Positions 25,632 to 34,948 of a DNA stretch of 64,000 nucleotides are shown one piece after another. Source of the stretch: an uncultured Alphaproteobacteria bacterium. GTDB taxonomy: Bacteria; Pseudomonadota; Alphaproteobacteria; HIMB59. The notes under the pieces are model-generated. The model was given only the letters and a program-made list of their open reading frames with translations, searched no databases and was not told the DNA's origin. The position numbers and the translations under genes were made by a program. The stretch lies in NCBI GenBank assembly GCA_902575725.1, contig CACGSS010000002.1:1-64000 (forward strand), written 5' to 3'. Positions within the stretch are counted from its first letter, which is position 1. The number at the start of each line of letters is the position of its first letter.

Positions 25632-26704
25632 TATTGTTGATAGGGAGAATGTCGCAGTTCCCCAGACTCCTCAAACAAGTAAATTTTTGATTTATCAAAA
25701 TTAATTTTTACAACCTCATTTGTATTGTAGGTTTTTACCTCTTCAATTGTGGCAACACATTTTAAATTTTTATTACGTAAGTGAAGAAAGGTCTCTGAAC
25801 CTGATATTTCAGAAATTTCTAAATCAAAAGCAAAACCTTGATCATCAAGATATATATCTGTGGCTCTAATGCCCACTAAATACTTTCCGTTAGGTACAGA
25901 CTTGAGTTCATCAGGGATTTGGATTTGTACGCTATCATTCATAATCAAGGAATTATCTTGTATAAGACATTTATTGATATTCATTGCAGGGTCATTGGTA
26001 ATTTCAGCAACTTTAGCAGTTGCAGGATTTTCAAATACATCTTTAGCTGTACCTGTCTGAAGTATTTTACCTTCATCAATTACAATAATATCACCATTGA
26101 GTTGCATCGCCTCCAAAGGGTCTGTGCTAGCATAAATTAAAATTGAGTTTGACTCATGAGATAAGTTGAAAAGTTTTTTAAATTCCTCTCGAAGGCCCTC
26201 TCTTAATTTGTAATCAAGGTTAACGAGAGGTTCGTCTAATAAAAGTATTTTAGCTTTTTTTGCCAGAGACCTTGCGAGAGCTACTCTTTGTTGTTGTCCA
26301 CCAGATAGTTCTTGAATTTTTCTTGACTCAAAACCAATCAAACCAACTTTCTCCATTGCAACTTTGACTTCTTTATCAATTAAATTTTCATCCATTTTCC
26401 TTTGTTTTAGTGGAAAAGCGATATTATCTCTGACATTTAAATGCGGATAATTTATAAATTGCTGATACACCATCGCTACATTTCTTTTCCAAACAGGAAT
26501 TGATAAAAAATCTGTATCTTCAAAATTTATAGATCCCGAGTCAGGTGTTTGAAGACCAGCAATAGTTTTCAGAAGTGTAGTTTTGCCTGATAAAGTTCTA
26601 CCTAATATCGTGTACATTTTTCCTGAGTCAAATCTCAAACTAATATCATTTAAATGATATTCCTCTGTTGGCTTAAAAGAAATATGATTGAGCATTAAAG
26701 ACAT
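25631..26704 (-). CDS. ABC ATPase of a two-ATPase polyol transporter (GlpS-like)
   Basis: A 357-residue ATPase partner of the previous gene. It has an unusual Walker A (GRTLSGKTT), a canonical signature LSGGQQQR and LLLDEP, but the switch position reads YASTDPLEA, with no histidine. Each of the two ATPases is therefore defective at a different element (this one lacks the His, the partner lacks LSGGQ), which fits an asymmetric heterodimer with one full active site. Adjacent genes overlap by a single base. Confidence 0.75.
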   Translation of the reverse strand: MSLMLNHISFKPTEEYHLNDISLRFDSGKMYTILGRTLSGKTTLLKTIAGLQTPDSGSINFEDTDFLSIPVWKRNVAMVYQQFINYPHLNVRDNIAFPLKQRKMDENLIDKEVKVAMEKVGLIGFESRKIQELSGGQQQRVALARSLAKKAKILLLDEPLVNLDYKLREGLREEFKKLFNLSHESNSILIYASTDPLEAMQLNGDIIVIDEGKILQTGTAKDVFENPATAKVAEITNDPAMNINKCLIQDNSLIMNDSVQIQIPDELKSVPNGKYLVGIRATDIYLDDQGFAFDLEISEISGSETFLHLRNKNLKCVATIEEVKTYNTNEVVKINFDKSKIYLFEESGELRHSPYQQ

Positions 26705-27552
26705 TATTTTAAAGCTCCAGATAAATTACCCTTTGATAAATAACGCTCTACAATAAATGCAACAATTATTAATGGTGCTACAGATACAAGTGCTGCTGCA
26801 GATAAACTCCACCATGGTGTAATTGAAGAATTTAGTGCTACAATCTTGACTGGTAGCAATTGTACTTTTGTAAAAGTTAAAATAAAGGCAAAGAAAAAAT
26901 CAATCCAACCAAATATAATACAAAACAAACCTGCCACTAACATTCCTGGAACTGAGTTAGGAAGAACGACTTTAAAAAAAGCTTGAAATGGGTTGCATCC
27001 ATCAATTAAAGCTGTTTCATCAATTTCTCTTGGAACACGATTAAAAAAATCAACCATAATCCAAACAGCAATTGGCATTAATAAAACTATATAAACTAGA
27101 ATTAAACCAGCGAGACTATCTAGAAGCCCCAAGGAACTTAAAAAAATAAAAAAAGGAATTGACAATACAACAGGTGGCATAATTCTTTGGGATATAAAAA
27201 AGAACGTAATATCATTATTTTTAACAATTCCAGCTTTGAAGGTGTAACGAGATAAAGCGTATGCTGCTAATGTGCCTAAAACAATGCTGATCAAACTTGC
27301 TGTTAGTGTAACAAAAATACTATTGAAATATGGTCCGATAATATTTATGCCACCTTGAGAACCGGGCTTAAATAAAACACTCCATCCGTCTAAAGTTGGT
27401 TCAAACTGCAACCAAGGGATATATGTCGCTCCACCTGTAACTGAATTAAAATCCTTAAAAGAGGTTGATATGGCCCAAAGAAAAGGCGCTATAACAAAGC
27501 AAGCCCATAGTACAACAAAGAAATATTTCAAAAATGTATATAATTTAGGCAT
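26704..27552 (-). CDS. Carbohydrate ABC transporter permease (GlpQ-like)
   Basis: A 282-residue MalG-type permease with six membrane helices and the EAA loop DETALIDGCNPFQAFFKVVLPN. It is followed closely by GlpP and precedes the ATPase genes on the minus strand. It forms the membrane channel with its partner permease at 27554-28417. Confidence 0.8.
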   Translation of the reverse strand: MPKLYTFLKYFFVVLWACFVIAPFLWAISTSFKDFNSVTGGATYIPWLQFEPTLDGWSVLFKPGSQGGINIIGPYFNSIFVTLTASLISIVLGTLAAYALSRYTFKAGIVKNNDITFFFISQRIMPPVVLSIPFFIFLSSLGLLDSLAGLILVYIVLLMPIAVWIMVDFFNRVPREIDETALIDGCNPFQAFFKVVLPNSVPGMLVAGLFCIIFGWIDFFFAFILTFTKVQLLPVKIVALNSSITPWWSLSAAALVSVAPLIIVAFIVERYLSKGNLSGALK

Positions 27553-27553
27553 T

Positions 27554-28417
27554 TTATTCTCTTATCAAAACCTTCGTTAAGACTTTAACAATAATTGTCA
27601 AACTTATGATCATAATAATGAGGTAAGTAAAAGAAGCAGTAGCAGCATATCCCATTTGGAATTCGCGAAGCCCTTTTATGAAAATGAAAAAGCTAGATGT
27701 TTCCGTAGACGTGCCCGGACCACCGCTTGTCAAAACAAAAACTGTATCCATAATTTTAGAAGCCTCAATAAGTCTTATTATTATTGCACCAATAGATATG
27801 GGTGCCATCAAGGGAAAAGTGACATATATAAATTTTTTAAATGGGGAGGCGCCGTCAACAGCTGCAGCTAAAAAAGGCTCTTTAGGTAAACTTAAGAGTC
27901 CAGCCAACATTAATAGAAACATAAACGATGTCCACTGCCAAACTTCTACTACAATAATAGAAACTTTTGCTAAACCAGGGCTAGATAACCATGGGGGCTG
28001 TACTCCAAAAATACTCAGAAAATCATTTAAAGGTCCTAGTGACTCGTGAAAAAAAGTTCTCCAAATAACAGTCATAATCACTGGAGTGGTCATCATAGGA
28101 ATGAGAAACAAGACTCTAAAAAATCTTTTAAACTTAATGTCCTTCCAGACCATATGAGCCAAAGCAAAACCAATTATATATTGAAGAAAAACCGTAGTTA
28201 TTGCTAAAAAACTTAATCTAAAAAATGACTGCCAAAAACGAGGGTCATCAGTAAATAATCGAATATAATTTTTAAGACCTATAAAATCTAATCCAGGGTT
28301 AAAACTATTCCATCCTGATAAACTTAATCTTACAGTGAAAATTATTGGAAAAATTAGTATACCAATTAAAACTATTAAACCGGGAAGTAAAAATACATAT
28401 TTGTGTTTAAAGTTCAT
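27554..28417 (-). CDS. Carbohydrate ABC transporter permease (GlpP-like)
   Basis: A 287-residue MalF-type permease with six helices; the EAA loop is AAAVDGASPFKKFIYVTFPLM. It starts directly downstream of the binding-protein gene, after a hairpin, and one base separates its stop from the next permease. Partner of the permease at 26704-27552. Confidence 0.8.
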   Translation of the reverse strand: MNFKHKYVFLLPGLIVLIGILIFPIIFTVRLSLSGWNSFNPGLDFIGLKNYIRLFTDDPRFWQSFFRLSFLAITTVFLQYIIGFALAHMVWKDIKFKRFFRVLFLIPMMTTPVIMTVIWRTFFHESLGPLNDFLSIFGVQPPWLSSPGLAKVSIIVVEVWQWTSFMFLLMLAGLLSLPKEPFLAAAVDGASPFKKFIYVTFPLMAPISIGAIIIRLIEASKIMDTVFVLTSGGPGTSTETSSFFIFIKGLREFQMGYAATASFTYLIIMIISLTIIVKVLTKVLIRE

Positions 28418-28452
28418 TCAGTAGTAAATATTTTATAAAATTAGTCTTTGGG

Positions 28453-28480
28453 GTGATCGCTCAGTATTATGAGCGATCAC
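28453..28480 (-). terminator. Intercistronic hairpin between binding-protein and permease genes
   Basis: Perfect 10-bp arms GTGATCGCTC and GAGCGATCAC around an 8-base loop, without a following T-run on the minus strand. Probably stabilises the 3' end of the binding-protein mRNA or attenuates downstream transcription. Confidence 0.7.
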
Positions 28481-28502
28481 TAAGTTAAATCAAATTAATA
28501 AT

Positions 28503-30029
28503 TTATAATTCGTTATCTTCCATTTTGACACCAACAGCGTATGCATCTCTAACGTTATCAGCACCAACTCTATCAAGAATTGATACCCACTCAGCATAAA
28601 CTTCGTCAAGTGCCTCTTGAGGAGATAATTGTCCTGCTAAAGCTTTTGCTGTTCCAGTTGCTAATGCACTGTTGAACTCAAAAGTACCAGGAACTCTTAA
28701 TGGAAATACTCTGTTAGTGCTTTTTTCCATATCAGCAAGTGTGTCGACATATGATTGAGCAATGTCTGCATCCCAACCAATTTGTGTCCAAACATCAGCT
28801 TTAAAGTCCTCTTCCATAAATGGGTTCACACCAAATCGACCAATTCCGATATCTGCTTGGTGATTAGCGCCATTTGCAAAGAAGCAAAGATAATCAAAAG
28901 CGACATCTTTATTTTCTGACTTTCCTGCAACACCAACTGCCCATCCCCATACGAAGAAAGGAGCTTGATTGTATCTTGCTTCCCAGGCACCCATCCCTCT
29001 GTTCCAAACTTTTTCGGCACCAGGAAGTTGTGCGGCACCAACTTGGTTTGCGATTGGACTATCTGGTTGCATTGCTGCTACAAAAGCATCGTCCCATGAG
29101 AAACTAAATAAGGTCTGACCTCCGCCAAAAGAGTTAATTTCATCCCCTAGACCAAAGTTAATTCCACCAGGTGGTACATAGTTAACTGCATCAACCCAAT
29201 CTGTGAGAGCTTCAACAAATCCAGGGTTATTAATTAATGGTTCCATAGTTTCTAAATCAAAGAAGAAACCTCCTGGGGTGCTCTCATTTTTGGCGTAAGC
29301 AACTGAACGAGAATAGAAAGCAGCATACATAAGGTCATCTTTTTTCATAACCTCAGCAGAACCATATTCTAGTTCTCCGTCACCATCCCAGTCCCAACCA
29401 TTAAAGTAAGAAGCCATTTCTCCGTACTCTTTCCAAGTTGTCGGAACTTTTAATTCCTTACCTGTATCAGCTTTATACTTAGCTTGCATCTCAGGATTAT
29501 CGATGACGTCTTTTCTATATTTTAAGTAGTGTCTGTCACCATCAACAGGATACTGATACATAACACCGTCCCATGAAGCGATAGCCTTGTGTGAGGCTGA
29601 TACACCATCCATTTGGTCCACATATTCTTGTGGCACAGGCGCTAAATATCTTTTCCAGTCATTGATAAAGTTTGAAAAACCAAAGACGATATCATATGGA
29701 GCCTGACCAGCTTGGAAAGGAACCATTGCCTTTGAGTAAAGGTCACCAGCAGGAGTATGTGTTACTTCTACTTTAGCACCTGTTAATTTTTCAAACTGCT
29801 CAGCGTGAAGAGCGGTTGGCTCTCCCATAACAGGGATAGCATGTGTATTTATAGTAAGTGTTCTTCCGCTATAGTCTTTTTGAGACATAGACTCATAAGA
29901 ACACATTCCAGGAATGTCTCCTGTAGCAGCGATGTGAGGAAATTGATCTCCCCAGTTGTCTGCATGTGCAACTTGGCTGCCTATCAAGAGGACAGACGCC
30001 AAGGCGCTTATCAAAGTTTTAAGTTTCAT
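28503..30029 (-). CDS. Extracellular solute-binding protein, polyol/sugar type (GlpV-like)
   Basis: The frame runs back to 30083, but AGGGAGGG sits just upstream of an ATG at 30029 that is followed by a signal peptide ending in VAHA, so I start there (about 508 residues). Size and sequence (large family 1 binding protein) fit GlpV, the glycerol-binding protein of GlpSTPQV. With the zinc dehydrogenase upstream and the sugar dehydrogenase downstream, the ligand may be another polyol or a sugar. GlpU, present in the rhizobial operon, is absent. Confidence 0.75.
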   Translation of the reverse strand: MKLKTLISALASVLLIGSQVAHADNWGDQFPHIAATGDIPGMCSYESMSQKDYSGRTLTINTHAIPVMGEPTALHAEQFEKLTGAKVEVTHTPAGDLYSKAMVPFQAGQAPYDIVFGFSNFINDWKRYLAPVPQEYVDQMDGVSASHKAIASWDGVMYQYPVDGDRHYLKYRKDVIDNPEMQAKYKADTGKELKVPTTWKEYGEMASYFNGWDWDGDGELEYGSAEVMKKDDLMYAAFYSRSVAYAKNESTPGGFFFDLETMEPLINNPGFVEALTDWVDAVNYVPPGGINFGLGDEINSFGGGQTLFSFSWDDAFVAAMQPDSPIANQVGAAQLPGAEKVWNRGMGAWEARYNQAPFFVWGWAVGVAGKSENKDVAFDYLCFFANGANHQADIGIGRFGVNPFMEEDFKADVWTQIGWDADIAQSYVDTLADMEKSTNRVFPLRVPGTFEFNSALATGTAKALAGQLSPQEALDEVYAEWVSILDRVGADNVRDAYAVGVKMEDNEL

Positions 30030-30088
30030 ATATTTCCCTCCCTTAATACTTCGTTTTTTGCTCAGAACTAAATCTGATAACAAACTTT

Positions 30089-31150
30089 TTATGGTACTAA
30101 AACTGCTCTTCCTTTTACAAGACCGTTATTAAGATCATGCAGAGCTTTATTGGCTTCGCTAAGCTTGTACTCCTGCATGGATAACCTTACTAGGTCTTTA
30201 TTCGCTAATTCCATTAGCTCATAAAGTTCGGACCATGTACCAATTAAATTTCCTATGATATTTCTCTCAGAAATAATCATATCAACGGATTTGATTTTGA
30301 TATCTTCTCCGTAACCAACTATATAATAAGACCCAGTGTTTTTGGTCATACTAAGACCCATTGAGGTTGAACCTTTTTCTCCCACCATATCTATGACTGC
30401 CTCAGCACCAAGACCTTTGGTTAACTCCATAACTCTCTCTACTTCATTGCCATCAATTAATACACCATGATCACCACCAAGAGGCATAGCATGCTTAAGT
30501 GCAGTTTCAGATTTTTCTACAATAATTATATTTGCAGCACACATTGCTTTTAAACATTGGATAGCTATGTGGCCCAAACCACCTGCACCAATTACAACAC
30601 AGTTCTCACCAGGTAAAAGATGTCTAGTTGCTTTTTTTGCAACACGATATGCTGTTAAACCTGCATCAGAAAACGGTGCAACGTCCTTAGGCGTTAATGT
30701 ATTAGGAATCTTGATAAGATTTCTAACACTTGTTTTTAATAATTCGGAATAGCCTCCCTCTTTGACATTCAAGCCTGGGAAAATTCCATTCTCGGCGTGA
30801 GTGTCTAAACCTTTTCTACAACTTAAACAAGTGCCATTGGTTCCAGAGATAATTGGATGAAGAATAACTGAGTCGCCTTTTTTAAAACCCTCTACATCAC
30901 TTCCAACTTCCTCAATCCATCCAGCGTTTTCGTGACCCATTACGCATGGTAAAAGTTTATCGTCAGGATCTTGGATGTGTCTCCATTCACCTTCAATGAC
31001 GTGTAAATCTGTTCTGCAGACACCCGCTGCTCCAATTTTAACAATGACGTCAGATGCCTTTTCAAGTTTTGGGTTTGGAACTTCTTCTTCCTTCACCCAA
31101 ATATCCTGTTTCATCTCAGGGTCATAGCTATGTAATACTTGTGCTTTCAT
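30089..31150 (-). CDS. Zinc-type NAD(P) alcohol dehydrogenase
   Basis: A 353-residue medium-chain dehydrogenase. Catalytic zinc ligands are in GVCRTDLH and GHE; the NAD fold is in VIGAGGLGHIA. The structural-zinc lobe is reduced: CLSCRKGLD has two cysteines where four are usual, so that zinc may be missing or bound differently. GGGGAGG precedes the ATG. It is first in a minus-strand unit with the GlpV-like binding protein (60 bases), suggesting it oxidises the imported polyol. Confidence 0.8.
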   Translation of the reverse strand: MKAQVLHSYDPEMKQDIWVKEEEVPNPKLEKASDVIVKIGAAGVCRTDLHVIEGEWRHIQDPDDKLLPCVMGHENAGWIEEVGSDVEGFKKGDSVILHPIISGTNGTCLSCRKGLDTHAENGIFPGLNVKEGGYSELLKTSVRNLIKIPNTLTPKDVAPFSDAGLTAYRVAKKATRHLLPGENCVVIGAGGLGHIAIQCLKAMCAANIIIVEKSETALKHAMPLGGDHGVLIDGNEVERVMELTKGLGAEAVIDMVGEKGSTSMGLSMTKNTGSYYIVGYGEDIKIKSVDMIISERNIIGNLIGTWSELYELMELANKDLVRLSMQEYKLSEANKALHDLNNGLVKGRAVLVP

Positions 31151-31316
31151 TTATTCCTCCCCTTAAATATTTTATTAAACTATAAAAATGCCTCTCTTCC
31201 AATGTTCAAAATTGATGCATAAGATCATTTTTGTAAAAACACATAATTACTGTTAATTTACAGCATTACTAGAGCTTAATTAATTGAAGAATAGGGGTTT
31301 TTTAAGTCTATCTAAA

Positions 31317-32351
31317 CTATTTTACACCAAGTTTTTTTTGTAAATCACTTGATGAGGTAGTGTATCTAAACACATACTTCTTATCACTATGACAATATTC
31401 AAACATTTTTTTTGCTGCAAGGGCAGCTTCATGAAATCCACTCAAAATTAACTTTAATTTACCAGGATAAATACAAATATCCCCAACAGCAAAAACTCTT
31501 GGAACAGAAGTTTCAAAATTTTCAGTATTCACTGATATTAAATTTTTCTCTAAATTCAAACCCCAATCTGCAATTGGACCTAATTCTATTTTTAAACCGA
31601 AAAAAGGAAATATAGCATCAATATCATCTATGGTTGTCTCATCATCAAGTGTCACTGTGACTTTATCGTTATCATTTTTTTCAACCTTTTTTAAACTTCC
31701 CATGTTGAAGTTTACATCGCCTTTATCAACTAAAGACATAACTTTATTTACAGAGTCTTGAACTCCTTTAAACTCTTTTCTTCTGTGGACCAAAGAAACT
31801 TTTTTGGCTATTCCTTGAAATCCCATAACATAATCAAGCGCAGAGTCACCACCGCCAATTATTAAAATATTCTTATCTTGAAAATCAGATCTTTTTTTAA
31901 CAGAGTAAAAAATATTTTTATTTTCTAGCTCCTGAGAGCCCTCTGCAGGAAGTTTTCTTGGAACAAAACTACCAGCCCCCGCTGCAATCACAAGAGACTT
32001 GCATTTAATGGATGTGCCCTTATCGGTTTCAACTAAAATATCATTATCATTTAAAGATATTTTAGAAGTTAATTGATTGAGATGATATGAAGGATTGAAA
32101 GGCTCAGCTTGTTTTATTAAATCATCGGTTAGTTCTTGGCCGGTAATAGCAGGCCTACTTGGAATATCATATAAATTTTTATCAGGATATAATTCTGCGC
32201 ACTGCCCTCCTATTTTATCAAGGTTGTCGATTAAATGAGCCTTCATATCTAAAAGACCCAATTCAAAGACTTGAAACAGACCACATGGACCAGCACCGAT
32301 AATTACAACGTCTGTTTCGTGGCTTCCACCTGATTTAATAATATTGGTCAT
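31317..32351 (-). CDS. Thioredoxin-reductase-like ferredoxin-NADP reductase
   Basis: A 344-residue flavoprotein. FAD motif VVIIGAGPCGLFQ at the N-terminus and NADPH motif ILIIGGGDSALD in the middle. The CxxC of true thioredoxin reductase is absent, and the C-terminus has the AVGDICIYPGK block of TrxR-type FNRs (YumC-like). It moves electrons from NADPH to ferredoxin or flavodoxin. It is preceded by a possible 30-residue membrane microprotein. Confidence 0.8.
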   Translation of the reverse strand: MTNIIKSGGSHETDVVIIGAGPCGLFQVFELGLLDMKAHLIDNLDKIGGQCAELYPDKNLYDIPSRPAITGQELTDDLIKQAEPFNPSYHLNQLTSKISLNDNDILVETDKGTSIKCKSLVIAAGAGSFVPRKLPAEGSQELENKNIFYSVKKRSDFQDKNILIIGGGDSALDYVMGFQGIAKKVSLVHRRKEFKGVQDSVNKVMSLVDKGDVNFNMGSLKKVEKNDNDKVTVTLDDETTIDDIDAIFPFFGLKIELGPIADWGLNLEKNLISVNTENFETSVPRVFAVGDICIYPGKLKLILSGFHEAALAAKKMFEYCHSDKKYVFRYTTSSSDLQKKLGVK

Positions 32352-32386
32352 GTCTTATTATTATAATAAATGTTACTTGAGTTAGA

Positions 32387-32479
32387 TTATTTGTTTCTTT
32401 TGTAAATATCAAAAACCATTATCGCTATTGCTAAAACTGCGCCAAATATACCCAATAAAAGCGAGGTTTCTAAAGTCAT
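32387..32479 (-). CDS. Possible 30-residue single-span membrane microprotein
   Basis: A short frame translating to MTLETSLLLGIFGAVLAI, then a hydrophobic run ending in YKRNK. One membrane helix with positively charged residues after it predicts an N-out/C-in orientation. It lies 35 bases upstream of the FNR gene in the same direction. There is no strong ribosome binding site. It is a candidate only, from codon reading. Confidence 0.4.
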   Translation of the reverse strand: MTLETSLLLGIFGAVLAIAIMVFDIYKRNK

Positions 32480-32555
32480 ATTTATGATCTAACCAGTTAA
32501 CTCTATTATGGTAATCAATGCATTTCTAGTTTAAAAAAAAACTAGGAGAAATAAG

Positions 32556-33668
32556 GTGGGGGCAAAAAAGTCAGATTTTTTTGATTCAAGAGATAAATAT
32601 TTATCATTTGTAAATTCTACCAACGAAAAAAGTCGAATAGCTTTTCAATTAGCGAAGTATTTAAAAAATTCTAAAATTACTAAAGATGCATTTAGAATTT
32701 TTGATGCTGGGACAGGAGATGGCTCAGTCATCTGCACATTGCTATCGGCTGTTCATGACAAATTTCCTGAAGATCCAATTATAGTTGTTGGAAAAGAAAT
32801 TAGTATTGATGATATTAACAGCCTTCTAAATTATCTTGGTTATAGATTTTTTGAACATAAGAATTTAGTTTTCTGTATAACAAATGCCTCCTACAGAGAA
32901 ATTAATGATAATCGTTTCACAGATTGTAAGTTAATAAAAAAAGAATTAGTTGGAAATTCAAGTTTTAGTTTCAATCAGCAACTCATGAATATGGGTGAGG
33001 TTATAAGAAAAAATTGGGATATAAAAGAAGATACTTCTTCAACCATATTGAGACCGAAACAAAAGACACTGATGGTTATTTATAGGAAAGATCAAAAAAT
33101 TGCATTAAAGCATTTGATACCAAGTAAGTTAGAGAGTATTCCAAAGTTTTACGACTATATAATTGCATCTCAAGCTTTCAGGCTAAGATCTCCTTACGAC
33201 AGAACACTTAAGCTAGTGCTTATTCCATTATTAAAAATGTTAGATGTAAAAGGTCAGCTATTTTTTATTTATTCATCCGGAAATGATTTTTCAAAAAAAC
33301 TTCTCAAATTATTCTTTCCAAAGATTAATCCCTATCAATTTAGTGATCCCAAAAAATTTGTAGAAAGCCTGAATAAAAAAATACCTCATTTTAGAAAAAA
33401 ATTTAAAGTATCCATATCTTCATTTTTATTTTCATTTATAAACCTATCATTATCCTCTAAGAAAAAATTTTCACCAATGAACTCTCTTGGATTATGGAAT
33501 GCTATCACCTATGTTGGTCAAATATCCGAAAATGAACAAAAAAGTATTAAAATAAGTATTAATTTTCTAGATAAAATTAGCAATAGTGCAAAAAAACTTA
33601 AATTGCAATTTAGTGATTATCTTTTAAGATTTGAAAAGAATAATTTTAAAAGTCATTTGGATGAGTAA
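32556..33668 (+). CDS. SAM-methyltransferase-like hypothetical protein
   Basis: A 370-residue protein starting at GTG with AGGAG upstream. A class I methyltransferase-like motif I is visible near residue 48 (IFDAGTGDGSV), with a later FYDYIIASQAF block like a post-motif strand. The C-terminal half is not recognisable. It overlaps the DddP-like gene by eight bases, so the two are co-translated. Substrate unknown. Its link to DMSP metabolism is by position only. Confidence 0.6.
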   Translation: MGAKKSDFFDSRDKYLSFVNSTNEKSRIAFQLAKYLKNSKITKDAFRIFDAGTGDGSVICTLLSAVHDKFPEDPIIVVGKEISIDDINSLLNYLGYRFFEHKNLVFCITNASYREINDNRFTDCKLIKKELVGNSSFSFNQQLMNMGEVIRKNWDIKEDTSSTILRPKQKTLMVIYRKDQKIALKHLIPSKLESIPKFYDYIIASQAFRLRSPYDRTLKLVLIPLLKMLDVKGQLFFIYSSGNDFSKKLLKLFFPKINPYQFSDPKKFVESLNKKIPHFRKKFKVSISSFLFSFINLSLSSKKKFSPMNSLGLWNAITYVGQISENEQKSIKISINFLDKISNSAKKLKLQFSDYLLRFEKNNFKSHLDE

Positions 33669-34947
33669 TTTTACAAGTAAATTTGCAGACCGTAAAATTG
33701 GCCCAAAGTTTTTCGAAACAATTAACCAAACTTTTGAAAATCAAGTTTACAAACCCAGACTCTATGAAGAAAAAATAGACTTCGAACGTTTACGTATGTA
33801 CCGACTCAATAGAGTTTTAGAACAACTACGATTAAATAATGTTGGTGCTTGCATATTATTTGATCCGATCAATATAAGGTATGCAACCGACAGTAGAAAT
33901 ATGAGTTTATTTACAATGCATGAACTTGTGCGATTTGTATTTATTTCTGCAAACGGAAAAGTAATACTATTTGATTATCCAAAGAGCGAACATCTCTCAG
34001 AACATTTATGCACGATTGATGAGATTCGAGCAGTTGATAGTTGGGATTTTTTTTCAGCAAATAATTTTGTTGATAAAAATGCAAAAAAATGGGCTGGCAC
34101 TGTTCAAGATTTAATGAGAGAGCATTCACCTGACAACAATTGCCTTGCAATAGATGTTTCTGATCCAGTTGGTATACAAATGTTACTTAAACAGTTTAAT
34201 GTTAAATTAGTGAACGCCCAAAAGTATATTGAGCTTGCAAGATCTATTAAATCTGATGATGAGTTAATTTGCATGAAAGCTTCTATTGAGACTGCTGAAA
34301 AAGGAATGTGGCTAATGAGAGATAAACTTCAGGCAGGTATGACAGAAGAAGAACTTTGGTCATATATGCATAAAGTCAATATTGAAAATGGTGGGGAATG
34401 GTTTGAGACTCGTCTTTTAGTATCTGGACCACGAACAAATCCTTGGCTTCAAGAATGCAGTAACAGAGTCATTGAGTCTGGAGATTTAGTCGCTTTTGAT
34501 ACAGATATGGTTGGGCCGTACGGTTACTGTGCTGATATCTCTCGAACCTTTGTTGAGGGCAATCGTTTAAATGATGAACAAAAAAGGCTTTACTCAATGT
34601 CTTTAGAGCATATTAATCATAACAAATCTCTGATTAAAGCTGGTTTAAATTTTAGAGAATTTGCAGAAAAATCCTGGAAATTGCCAGATAATTGCTACGA
34701 TAATCATTATCCATGCATTATTCATGGTGTTGGTCTTTGTGATGAGTGGCCTCTTGTTGCTTACCCAAATAGAGATTTTAGCAATGCGGATTACTCAGCC
34801 AATTTTGAGGAAAATATGACTATCTGTGTAGAGAGTTATGTTGGTGAAGTTGGCGGCAAAGAAGGAATTAAACTTGAGGATCAGTTCGTTGTAACCAAAG
34901 ATGGCTTGAAGCAACTAAGTTCATTTCCTTATGAGATAGATATCTAA
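33661..34947 (+). CDS. dddP: DddP-type DMSP lyase (M24 metallopeptidase fold)
   Basis: Starts at the ATG overlapping the upstream stop (GATGAGTAA), giving 428 residues. Family blocks are FDPINIRYATDSRNM, GGEWFETRLLVSGPRTNPW, HGVGLCDEWPLVAYP and KLEDQ. The two-metal ligands can be placed at D280, D282, D292, H355, E391 and E406; the D-D-D and E-E spacings equal those reported for DddP (D295, D297, D307, E406, E421). DddP splits DMSP to DMS and acrylate in the cytoplasm. A peptidase of the M24 family is the alternative, but these blocks favour DddP. Confidence 0.75.
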   Translation: MSNFTSKFADRKIGPKFFETINQTFENQVYKPRLYEEKIDFERLRMYRLNRVLEQLRLNNVGACILFDPINIRYATDSRNMSLFTMHELVRFVFISANGKVILFDYPKSEHLSEHLCTIDEIRAVDSWDFFSANNFVDKNAKKWAGTVQDLMREHSPDNNCLAIDVSDPVGIQMLLKQFNVKLVNAQKYIELARSIKSDDELICMKASIETAEKGMWLMRDKLQAGMTEEELWSYMHKVNIENGGEWFETRLLVSGPRTNPWLQECSNRVIESGDLVAFDTDMVGPYGYCADISRTFVEGNRLNDEQKRLYSMSLEHINHNKSLIKAGLNFREFAEKSWKLPDNCYDNHYPCIIHGVGLCDEWPLVAYPNRDFSNADYSANFEENMTICVESYVGEVGGKEGIKLEDQFVVTKDGLKQLSSFPYEIDI

Positions 34948-34948
34948 A

